Part shown: in pieces, positions 25,701-36,000 of the stretch
How the letters are laid out: each line of letters opens with the position of its first letter
Numbering within the stretch: position 1 is the stretch's first letter
From: Bugulina stolonifera
Lineage: Eukaryota; Bryozoa; Gymnolaemata; Cheilostomatida; Bugulidae
Length of the DNA stretch: 64,000 bases
Direction: 5' to 3'
Assembly: GCA_935421135.1 (NCBI GenBank)
Contig: OW285197.1
Coordinates: forward strand, 8,968,723-9,032,722
Made by a program: the position numbers and the translations under genes
The notes under the pieces: generated by a model
Told to the model about the DNA's origin: nothing
The model's input: the letters and a program-made list of their open reading frames with translations, nothing else
Databases searched by the model: none

Positions 25701-28531
25701 CTATGTAATTTGAATGTATTGTAGGCCCATATCTCTCACATTTTTGGTTAGACTCATTTTTGTAAACTGGAAGCTGTCAGGTTGGAAAAAACAATCACAA
25801 TCGTCACGGTGTGTTAAATATTCGTACTATAATACATGTAATTAAATTTATCTTTACGACAAGCGTTAGTCACGCTTGATTGTTCACATAACCTTATCCA
25901 ATCGAGCGTAGCTGTTTTGTTCTAGTGAAATATCGGAGTAAACCTAATAAACTAAGAGATTGATGGCAGACCTTGCTCTTGAGAGCTTCCTGTAGAGTGT
26001 AGGAGAGGGGTTGCTTCTGTCACAGTTTGTGATGGTCCAGAAGCACTTCTCTGGGCTAGGAGTTGTCCAATCCCTTCATATATTGTGGCAAATACAGCTA
26101 TAGCTACCATTAGCAACACTATTACTCTAAAATGTGTAGTTCACTAAAATCACCATAGAGTATAAAATAATCAAGACAGAAGTTGTCCGACTCCTTCATA
26201 TATCGTGGCAAATACAGCTCGGGCCACCATTAGCAGTATTATGATTCTTGAAAAGTTCATTCTAGTCACCGTAGAGTATAAGATAATTAGGGCATCATTA
26301 TATTGAAGTCATTACTTTTACATTGCAAATAGTAGGGAGCAGCCGTGGCTGAGGGGTTAGAGTGCTGAACCTTCAATCTAAGGGTTCCAGGTTCGAATCC
26401 CAGTTACGGTGGTGTTTGGGAAGAGCATCCAGCCACAATTGCTCTTGTGCCTCATATGAAAGTCATTGGGGTCATGCAAGCCAGCATGGCCTCCAGGCAA
26501 CTCCTCTACCCCTGCCGAAAAAACCACGACATCTGTAACTTCCCCACAGGGAGTTGGTCAGCACTGGCACCTGGCAGTCCAAGTTGCAAGAGCTGGTCAC
26601 GCTGAGGAGCATAAGCTGGCGAGTTTTACAGCGCAAATAGCAATATTTAGTAAATTACTCAACACTGTGGTACTTACAGTGCTGCTATGTTTCCAGGTTC
26701 CATAGAGAAGTCTTGCTTCCTGCATTGAGCATCTACTCCATGAACCAGAGACCCCAACGTAGAATTAAACAGATACTTAATATCGGCTTCAGTACATTGA
26801 TCAGGGGCGCAGGCACCTAGCTGTGCTACCAGAATCTTGGGCTAAATGCAACATGAGTATAACACGGTTAGTTGACAGGTAGTGTATGCAAAAGAGTCGG
26901 TGATTTATTTTCTGACACGCTGCTGTACTACATGTACATGTACATGTACATGTACATGTACATGTACATGTACATGTACATGTACATGTACATGTACATG
27001 TACATGTACATGTACATGTTACTGTTATCATTTTTAAAAGGGTGAAAATATATTTTAATTGAAGGCATCGCTAAGATGGACAAATTTAGTTATCAACACT
27101 GCATACAGGCCTAGCTTAATAGTAACACTAACAATTATAGGTATGAAAGCTGTACAGTAGTTAGTAGTAAAGTCTTTGGATATGAGAGTTGTGTTCTTTG
27201 GCTTAGCAACTGTCACGTTCAAACATTCATCAAAATTTCCTGGGTACTTGGAATGTCCAACAAATAGACCAGATCCTAGCTTTCCCCATGAGTCTATAAC
27301 TGGAAATACAGTGTAGTATACAGCATCATATACAATGCACAATAAATCAATACGCTGCACTTTGTGTCAAAGAGATGAATGTAAAAGTACAAGAACTACA
27401 TGTCTGCTAAACAGCTACACGGTACAGACTGCTATGAACTCTTTACAGCCATTGGTTGGTGACCAACAGCAAGATCGACATTTTACATGTGTTCAACCTT
27501 CAAGTCTCTGTTTTCGTAATTTTTTAAAATCATTAAAAGCTCACAATATTACAAAGAGTAGCATGTAGTACTTACACCTTATAGCTCTAAAATCACTCAT
27601 ATTTGACAAGATAAATGAAAATGCATTCTGGCAGTCAGTAGAGATTCCAGATCCATTGGTAACGGCTGATCGGATCAGAGACTGTGTATCAAGAGAAGAT
27701 AACTTCTTCACCAGGTTTACATCCAGGTGTTCCAGGGAGTGTGCCAATATCCTAGCTTTATGTACAACTAAAAATTCATCAGCATTAAACATTGCATGAG
27801 TGTGCTGGTCAATTTGTATATGTGTGGCACCTCTAGAGGACACGCCATGCAATCTCCTTACTACAACTCCATAACACTGATATTACTAGCAGCACCACTG
27901 AAATTATCATCAGTCCAGATGAATATCTGTACGTTAAGCTATTCTGTATTTACAGTGTACCATTGGAGCTACTAATACCCCAATTACTTATTCTACTGCT
28001 ACTGTGACTGCCACTGCTACTGCTACCGCTACCGCTACTGCTACTCCAACTGCTATTCCAACTGCTATTCCAACTGCTACTCCAACTACTACTCCAACTG
28101 CTACTAATTTAAATTATAGGTACCTATAAGATTTGAATAGCTCAAACATTGCATTTGAGTAATGTACTGGACCTACTTTTCACTTGTAAACCTGTACGTT
28201 TGCCAACTAACAGGCATTAGATAACTGCACCATCATTGAGCTGTGCTCTCTTGCCTAGCAATTACACATAGTAGCCAACATTTATATGTACAATGTACAT
28301 ACAGCTTAGACTTATTACTACAATACCGCAGATAAGTATAGTTCGCTAATTAACAGTTTTTTCTATAAGCAAAATTCAAAGAGTGTCACCTTGGGGAGCA
28401 AGTACTTCTGGGTGTGTGTAGACACTGGCTGTTCCCGCTGCATTTGTCGCTTCATGTTTGAGTGCATCGGAAGTCACTTCTCCTACTGCTACTGCAAACA
28501 CTGCAAGGAAATACACAGTACCCTTCATCAT
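19715..28531 (-). CDS. NRF-6-like (nose resistant to fluoxetine) multipass acyltransferase
   Basis: Fourteen minus-strand exons join in frame to 779 aa: 28531-28390, 27866-27576, 27299-27133, 26841-26678, 26126-25972, 25272-25102, 24950-24749, 24100-23926, 23239-23160, 22693-22571, 21985-21856, 21521-21332, 20696-20554, 19921-19715. Order: signal peptide (MMKGTVYFLAVFAVAVG); cysteine-rich extracellular NRF domain with DECLNV and CAPDQC (Cys211/216); a membrane segment at about 256-275; acyltransferase-3 domain with LNGIRFF, WVILGHT (His353), VDTFFVLSG (388-396), GWGWYLAND and SRSAW; cytosolic tail. The family consists of membrane O-acyltransferase-like proteins that affect lipid or xenobiotic transport; the substrate here is unknown. 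Intron 8 has a GC donor (CAG|GCAAGT). Exon 2's acceptor was chosen by phase and is the least certain join. The length is normal for the family. Confidence 0.93.
22000..22287 (-). mobile_element. tRNA-derived SINE, copy 1 (intron 10 of the NRF gene)
   Basis: Read on the minus strand it starts GGGAGCAGCCGTGGCC, has an A-box-like TGGCCTAGTGG and a B box GGTTCGAATCC. It continues through 'agagcatctagccacaattgctc' and ends near 'ataagctggtgagtttta'. It aligns along its length with 26335-26635 on the plus strand. Its 3' end lies about 15 bp before the acceptor of NRF exon 11. Confidence 0.85.
23300..23365 (+). mobile_element. SINE-head fragment preceding a tetranucleotide tail
   Basis: 'gagctggtgtagcggtcaacgtgtctg' resembles the 5' half of a tRNA (A-box-like tggtgtagcgg). 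It runs directly into the GTCA array, as tails of some SINEs do. No B box is visible, so the assignment is weak. Confidence 0.35.
23366..23618. repeat. Degenerate (GTCA)n array
   Basis: Units of CAGT/GTCA with many AGTGAGTC and AATCAGTC variants form about 250 bp in intron 8 of the NRF gene. The array mixes 4- and 8-bp periodicity and has blocks with different variants, so it expanded in stages. Confidence 0.92.
26061..26300 (-). repeat. Tandem 120-bp duplication containing part of NRF exon 5
   Basis: Copy 1 is 26061-26180 and copy 2 is 26181-26300, offset by exactly 120 bp. Both begin agttgtcc.a.tcccttcatata-like and both end in 'cac.gtagagtataa.ataat'. Each contains the first part of an exon that encodes the transmembrane segment after the NRF domain, plus upstream intron. 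Confidence 0.88.
26171..26246 (-). pseudogene. Duplicated, stop-containing copy of NRF exon 5
   Basis: From an AG acceptor at 26248-26247 the copy reads, in the same phase as the real exon, IIILLMVARAVFATIYEGVGQLLS followed by TGA at 26173-26171. The real exon reads VIVLLMVAIAVFATIYEGIGQLLAQR. The copy has lost the downstream half and donor. If spliced in, it would end the protein after the first membrane segment. It is probably a dead exon, but it could act as an alternative terminal exon. Confidence 0.7.
26335..26635 (+). mobile_element. tRNA-derived SINE, copy 2 (intron 4 of the NRF gene)
   Basis: It starts GGGAGCAGCCGTGGCT, with A-box-like TGGCTGAGGGG and B box GGTTCGAATCC at about 26391-26401. 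Then follow 'gaagagcatccagccacaattgctc', 'cactggcacctggcag' and 'cataagctgg.gagtttta'. It is collinear with copy 1 at 22287-22000 in opposite orientation. It ends about 40 bp from NRF exon 4. The open frame at 26466-26705 is non-coding SINE sequence. Confidence 0.85.
26929..27018. repeat. Pure (TACATG)n microsatellite
   Basis: Fifteen perfect units of TACATG run without interruption in intron 3 of the NRF gene. The unit is self-complementary (GTACAT/ATGTAC), so the array is a perfect palindrome able to form hairpins. The TC-dipeptide open frame over it is an artefact. Confidence 0.97.
28000..28105. repeat. ACTGCT / CCAACTGCTATT repeat
   Basis: Trinucleotide ACTGCTACC units pass into 12-bp units (ccaactgctatt, ccaactgctact) in intron 1 of the NRF gene. 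Confidence 0.85.
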
Positions 28532-30390
28532 ACTAGCTTGTGATCAAATAGACGAATGCCTGAGATAATGCAGTCGAATGTGACAACTTGAGAATGCGGC
28601 TTCCATCAAGCAATGATGAGTAATCATCGATGGTGCAACTTTGTTGACCGCGCTAAGGTCAAAAGATAACATCGTGTTATCTCCCTCCCAATTTCAGTCA
28701 TTCAAACATCACGTGTACATCACTTTAATCTACTACATATACAGTAGTTACGTTACACTGTACGTGCATAACCTATCAGATAAGTGTGATTATTGACATG
28801 CTGTAGATAACATAATGTATAAGGTTACAAAATGTAGCACACTGTCCCATATTTTACTGGAATCCGTTTATTTACATGTACATTATAATATAACTAATAT
28901 GTTAATTAGGAGTAATCCACCCTTGAATTAAAGACTGCACTTTTCATAAAAATATTCTCTGTGCACAGTGTAGGGAATAGTGAATTACATGTACATGCGT
29001 TTCAAAAGAACCATGTGCATTCATGTAGCACATTGATAACATTGACTGCAATGCAACGCTGTAAAGGAGGTCTAAGGAGTAATAGCATTGCCAACATTGT
29101 TAGTTTATACCCAGTACATAATTTCTATGGTAACAGGAGTTATCCACTCTATCATACAAAGTAAGAGAGGAGATAACTTTTTAGCTAATTACAATAAATA
29201 ATCTATGAAGAATCCAATGCTCTCATACTGAAGCACTGAGATTTAAACAGATTATTTGCTGACAACACAATTATATGCAAATAGTATTAAGTAGAGTACT
29301 ACTTGTATGCATACATACATGCTATCTATCCTGTAAATTTGAGGAGAAATAAAATCACAATTTATTGGCAAAGGCTATAATACTAATAATACTCTCTAAT
29401 ATATTTGTCACATTAAGCTTTGACATAGTACATGTAGATACAACCTTATATTGAACAAAGCATTTGTCCAACGTTGGCACTTGTTGTTATCATATAATTT
29501 ACAATATATGAGATAAATTCCTACTTCAAGTTACTAAAGCTTGTTTGACTTATATACATGTACAGTATGCTGAAAGGTGCTGAGATGATAAATGTGCAAA
29601 CAGTAACAACACATAATTCTGTTATTCAAACTGTCAACATAGATCTGCGTAACCATTTTATCCATGATTGATTGGTAAACGATTACTTTTGTCAAAACAA
29701 CGTACTAATACTGATCAAACACAATATAATATAGTGTTCATAAAATAGTTTAAAATAACAGTCAGATTACATACAGGTTCAATGTAGTAGAGGTGAATAA
29801 TCACAGGTTCATGAACAGGAAATGGTACACATCACATGCATCCTTATTCCTCATACAAACAGTTCAGCAGGTAACATTAAGGACTCATTTCCTCTTGCGA
29901 AATTTGGTAAGAAATATCCAGGGTTAGAACTACAGTAGAACCACGGTCAGAAATCTTATTCCATCTCCATAACAGGAAATGGTCATTGCTTATTCAACAG
30001 TACCTACTCAATGAACTGATATGATAATATTTCTCTCTACCTTGTTAATACATGGCATTTAGATCTACAATGTACATGTCCATGAACACGTAGATGTGTA
30101 TACATTGGCTTCAACGAATCCCTGTGTAATTATGGAGATTACACAAATGAAAAGCTGCTAAAATAAAAGTTTGATTTATCTAAACCGAAGAATTCTGTTT
30201 TTGTATGTATTAAAATTTTATAACGTTTGTTTGAATATTGGGAGAATTGAAGAAAAATACAAGATGTTTTTTGTGGTTCTACCCTTCATTATACAACATT
30301 ATGTCGTTGTGGTATACCTAGGGTAAATAAGGCATATGATTGTAAATGGTAGATTCAGACAGGCCCATTAATACATATACTTAGACAGTA
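28532..30390. other. Upstream intergenic region of the NRF gene
   Basis: This should hold the minus-strand NRF promoter and 5' UTR. No clear TATA box was recognised. No other gene was seen; open frame 28961-29164 (+) has no motif. Confidence 0.4.
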
Positions 30391-30612
30391 GGTACAATGT
30401 GGCAGCAGGTACAATGTGGCAGCAGGTAAAATGTGGCAGCAAGTACAATGTGGCAGCAGGTACAATGTGGCAGCAGGTACAATAGAGCAGCAGGTACAAT
30501 GTGGCAGCAGGTACAATGTGGCAGCAGGTACAATGTGGCAGCAGGTACAATGTGGCAGCAGGTGCAATGTGGCAGCAGGTACAATGTGGCAGCAGGAACA
30601 ATGTGACAGCTG
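30391..30612. repeat. 17-bp minisatellite, 13 copies
   Basis: Thirteen consecutive units of caatgtggcagcaggta, most identical, with one 'atagagcag' variant and small changes at the ends. The period is 17, so the open frames in all three minus-strand frames (encoding LPHCTCC-type peptides) simply follow the repeat. There are no spacers, so it is not a CRISPR array. Confidence 0.97.
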
Positions 30613-33007
30613 CACTGCGTCAGGTAGGCTGTTGTAAATACATGGACATGTATTAGCCAAGACTTTTGCATTCCTGGCATGATATAATTCTAGATGAACT
30701 CACAAATCATGTATGGGAAAGAGGCTGTAGGTAAGTAAGCACAGCCTGCAATAATACTTGCTAGTTAATCTACAGCAATTCGCTACACTCTAGTATGCTC
30801 TAGTTTGCATACTGTCATCTATCTTTCTTCCATCAGCTTCATAACCTGAATTCTTTACACAGATCTCTTTTAGGTTGTGACATTACCACCCCAACTTGTC
30901 GGCTTGCTTAGTTTATACAAATTTTAAGAACTGTGGAAACCAGAATCAGTGGATTAGAAATCAGTCAACCAAGACGTATCTGATGTTGTTGAGGCTGGCA
31001 GTAGATGTTAGGTTTGTGCTAAAGGTTAGTTGGGCTAGCAAACTTAGAGAAATCTCTTCACTGGTTGCTCTGCAAGATTTGATAGCACAGGTAAGCTTTT
31101 ACAATATCTCTTCTTTGATTTATGTGCATACATACATGTACACCCAGACATGTGTTTCGTCAACCTAGCACACAGATTTAGAAATTTTTATAAACACCAC
31201 CACATGTGTTTACTCTTTTCACACTAATGTGCAAAAAGTAGGAGACTGAGATACAGCATATCTCTAGATTTATTTAACCACCCTTAGGCGCCTTAGGTGC
31301 AAGAGTTAGATAGTCGAAATAACGGAGGAGTTGTTTCATCTGTTTATTCTTTGATACCAATGATTCCAGGCTACCAAACGTTGTCCACCACTGCATCTAG
31401 TAGATGAAGTTATAGCATAGTTTTAGCTCAACATTTTCCGAAATCCTAAATGTAGTATCTTCATGCTGCACAGTACTTCACAAAGCAGCATTTCGCCAAT
31501 ATATAAGATGTTAACTTTGGTACTTTTGATTGAGATTATAAACTCTGACGTCTTGCAAATTCTTCATTTTCCAATTTTCTAATTCATTTGTTTACAACAG
31601 TCAATAATAAATGGTGCAATCATGTACATGTACCTAAGGTATGATATTATGACGTTAATACATGTACATGTGCATTTACATGTATATGTACATGCACATG
31701 TAAATGCCAATTTCTGTAAAATACTGTCACGCATAACTGCTTAACCAAACCACCTAAACATAACCCTTGTAAATGAAGAAGCAGTGAATATGTTTCCTTG
31801 TATTACATGTATATTTGTTCTGGCACGGCTCTTAGGTTTCCAAGGTTCTACCACATAACTAGTTCTCATTTGAAGTGGCCACAGGTGACATGACATTGCA
31901 CAATCAATCATAACAAGGAATTTAATTTTCGAAATGTCAGGATTAATATTTTGGCATCATAAATCAGTGCCCTCGATGGCAACCATTCTTGTGTCAGTAG
32001 CATACATTAATTACATATGCATAAGTGTGCCACCTAAGCATTTTCTTTAATGGTAAGGATCTGTAATGACAAAAACTTGGTTCCTAAATCTGAACTTAGT
32101 TATTTAGCAAGTTCTATTAAAAACCTCTTATTAACTATAACTATAACTATACAGGGTTGATGATCACGTCTAACACATAATGTAACCAACCAACCTGGGT
32201 TAAATCAAAATTCAGTATACATTGTATTTGTTCAAACACCTGGGTACGCTAATGAGCTAAGCATGGTTTCCTCTTGCTGAGCCGAATCTTGCTGCCACCC
32301 ATTTGGGCTGAAGTTGAGTGGCACTTTTGGAGTCTTATTTGTTAGCCAGGTGGCTCAAAGAAGTTGCAAACACAACAAGATGGCGGCCAGAAGGCCAGTT
32401 ATTCACAACAATATAGTGACTATGGCAGTAAACTCAAACAGACAGACATGTCCTATGCATATGCGTGTCCATAATGTTATTATAATGTAAATACAAATAA
32501 AATAATTTTGCAATCTCTTAAGAACTGCATCTAGCTATCCTTACGTCCACCTGACGTATACAATGACTCATCAGATACAAACACTGGAGAGGATTAACTG
32601 CTATATGCAGGGAACATGCAGATGAAGGGATTATCTCAATGCAATGAGTTAATCTCTGTCATTAACTGATGTAATGATATATTGTACCAGTAAACCTTAC
32701 TCTATAGTGTAGTATGTACTAGCTAGTACTAGTTAGTAGTAGTGCAAAGATGTTTCAACACAAACAAATGTTCTTAGCTACTGGTACTGACTAGGTAACT
32801 GGTAGTTATGATTCAACTAGAGCGCCGTTAGCTTAATGTTGCAATGAAGTATAGACCTATTTAAAAGTGAAAAACATGATAGTACTTGCAAATCAAAATA
32901 CCCTGGAATCCCCATCATAACTCATTAGAGCCTAGGTAGACTCAGTATGATTTCTTCTGCAGCAATACCTTGTTGAAACTTGATTATATTTCCATCTGAT
33001 TTGCAGA
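30613..33007. other. Intergenic, one possible exon
   Basis: At about 30960-31090 (+) an open frame reads ...TYLMLLRLAVDVRFVLK... and ...REISSLVALQDLIAQ, with good donors at 31024 (AAAG|GTTAGT) and 31091 (CACAG|GTAAGC). I do not recognise it and cannot connect it to other exons. A palindromic TACATG-rich patch lies at 31620-31705. The 5' UTR and promoter of the C4-like gene should be near 32990. Confidence 0.3.
31620..31705. repeat. Palindromic ACATGTACATG patch
   Basis: 'catttacatg' and 'catgtaaatg' flank 'tatatgtacatgca' around 31673-31707, forming an inverted repeat. Further TACATG units lie just upstream. Confidence 0.7.
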
Positions 33008-36000
33008 ATGGATTCTGATAGCAGAATAGAAAGTGATAAAAGTGGAATTGTTAGAATGGGAATAGATGAGGATGAATCCAGCTCAACAAGCAGCAAGGCC
33101 AGATCAGCGTAAGTCAAATGCGGGTTTTTCTCGATATACATTATTGTGTACTACAAAGGGAACAGTTATTTTTAAGGAGAGAAGATTGTGGAGTGAATTT
33201 ATATGACTGACAGCATAATAGAGAAGTATTTTGACTAACCAACAAAGATGCCATACTCAATTATTCTTTATATAATAATGTAACCATGGAAGTTCAGTAG
33301 GAATAACTTTGGATTCTGTCAATGTTTCGATGAAATCAGGGTAGGGTTATTGCCTTCTCTAACTACCCTAAAAGCAGAAATATTTCGCGGAAGAAAGTTT
33401 TGCGAGTTTGCTAATCCTGAAGCATTTTGCGATAGAAATATTTAGCGAGTTTGGCCTATCGCGAAATTTGTTTAAGTCCCAAAATTGATGTTAAACCATA
33501 TTTCAGCATTAAAACCAAGCTTAGCTAAGCTCTATGTTTACTCAGATTCAAACCCCACTTACATACAGTACAAAACTACAGCTGACTTCTATATAGTGCA
33601 GTAAGCCCACCTGTGAGGTAAAGTAATTACCATAGCTTGTTAAAAATCCTCTGATTAAGCTCCTACTCTAGGCTACTTACAGATTATGTTATAGTAAATA
33701 GTTGCTGCTTTGTAACATATTCAACTATGTATCATATAGCTATATAGCTGCATGTATGGTCTGTTTAAACCAGAAATTATTTAAATCAGTTTGAAAGCAG
33801 ATATTAATAGCGATGGAAATTATTTGCGAGTTTGTCACTCGCGAAATTCGCAAAAGTTAAAACTCGCAAAATGTATCTGCTTTTAGGGTATAGTACATAT
33901 CTATGATAGGCGTAACTTACATTGTAAACAATTTGAAACAATTGATAAAGTAAATAGTAAAATAGTAAATAATAGTCTGTTTCCTGATTTTAAATAACTT
34001 CAGGAAGAGTATTATTTATGCTAAAAATTGCTGAAACAATAACATAATCTATATTATATTGTATATCGCCATAGTAACGCTTTATAATATTATTATTGTA
34101 CATCATAATATGGCATATTATGCCATGCTCAGTCTCCCATGGCTTATCGTGCCGTTGCCAGATATACAGTCATGTACATGTTGTTTCTTGTCTTTTCAGC
34201 CTCTACGGTTTCTTTGGTAATAAATACATAGCTGTCCCCATCATCCTTAGCATAATAGCCCTGTCCATTGCACTGGGTACAGTGTTTGGGGTGGCTGTCA
34301 GGTGGCACCAGATGAGCACACAGTTGGAGAGTCTACAGGCTATCATTGATCGTCTTCAAAATCAACAGCAAGCACCATCCAGTTTCGCACAAAAACAATT
34401 CAATACAAAGTCACTTAGTGATCAGAGAAAACCAGCTCTACCAGGATCTACCTATATTCATTGGGGAAAAAAAACTTGTGGAGCACAGTCTTCACTTGTA
34501 TATTCAGGTACAGAAGTTTGATAGCCTTAGAACCAAAAATTGAACTTAGAGTTTAAGGATTTGAGTTAGTCCTATTTCCTGCAGTGGATGATTTAATACT
34601 GTAATTCTTATTGCTGAGATACATGTGCTGTTCATGTACAATGTAAGTAGGAAGCATTTAAACTTGGTCTCAAGGGTTTTTGAAGTCAAAAAATCAATTT
34701 TGAATGTCATATTTCAGCAGGTTTGTCAGTAAATTTGTGTCTAGTCAGATCCATACTCCTGAATTAATCTTCCAGACACCATGACTGCTACTCTTTCTAT
34801 GTAAGACAACTACATGTGATCATAGTGATGAAACTATTATGTATAATTATGTATATGTGAAATGTACATTCTAAACCTAAAAATTGATTATAAGATAATC
34901 AGTATGCATTGCAATTAAAATTCAAACCTAAAATTTATTCATAGATATTTTGACAATATTTTGAATTTTTGATTGCATACATGTCACTCGCTGTCATACA
35001 TGTAAGTTATAATGTGAACAGAGATAGTATGATACGAGAATGTTTGTTCAAAGGCAATTAATTATTTAACATCTTTAGCTTTCTGGCGAAAGGTGCTTTC
35101 ATTGCAGGAACTTGACGTATGTGTATACATTATGAAGTGATGCATATCATAGTACACAAATACTATCCAATGATAGTTCAGATACTAATTGAAAGCTAGA
35201 AAGACAGCTAACATTATTTATTCTGTATTTGCAAAGGAAAAATAATCGACAGAAAATTGACTATGAATTCTATTTATGAGCCTAATAAAAGCCTCTGGAT
35301 CGAAGTGTATAAACAATTTGCTGAATTCGCACTTATAAATTTTCTATGTTTGGTTACAGGCTTTGGTGCAGGATCGGCTGCTGGAACAGTAGAGAGAGGT
35401 GGGGGCGGGGCTGACTATCTATGCATGCCCACCAACCCCGAGTACAACAAATTTGATATGAGCAATGACTCAGCAGCTCACTCATGGGTAAGTAGTGTAC
35501 TGTCTTTCAGTCAAACCTATGCCCTATTGAGACAAGGCTTTTACGCAGGCACCAACAGTAGTGATGGTCTCAACCCGCAGTGTGGTTAGTAGACTAAATA
35601 TACTAAGCGCACTTAAACTGAACCTTTGCCTCCATCACCCACTAGAGCATAGTTAGTTAATGTACTCACTACCACGTGGTTAGCAACTGTGGCTATCACT
35701 GGGCACTGGCTAAAAGCTGTAGGCTGAACAAGGCAACCACGTGCATTTCAGTACCGGGGTCGGTGGTTTGAGAGTAATAGTAGCTAGTTAAAAGTATATG
35801 ATATAGTGAGATAAAGGATTGGTGGGCAAAAATGGACAAGTGAACATTTACAAAGTTTCAAAAACAAGGTTTTAAACCACTGTCTTTTGCAAACAGGAGA
35901 GGCTGTACCTCCTCACCACCCCTTCAACTATGACCCTGTTGCAATCAATAGGCACGCAACTCCTTCTCTCTGGTTTTAGCCAATCGTGAAATCAATCAAG

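Noticed and set aside
26385..26410. Free tRNA gene (B box GGTTCGAATCC)
   Set aside because: No acceptor stem pairing, and the sequence continues into a 300-bp repeat found elsewhere in the window; it is a SINE head.
26801..27031. Cysteine/threonine repeat open frame on the minus strand
   Set aside because: Pure TACATG microsatellite in an NRF intron.
30391..30612. Possible CRISPR array
   Set aside because: Units are directly adjacent with no spacers, and the window is eukaryotic.
30355..30680. Cysteine/histidine-rich repeated peptides (LPHCTCCH)
   Set aside because: 17-bp minisatellite readable in all three minus frames; no start context, splice sites or conservation argument.
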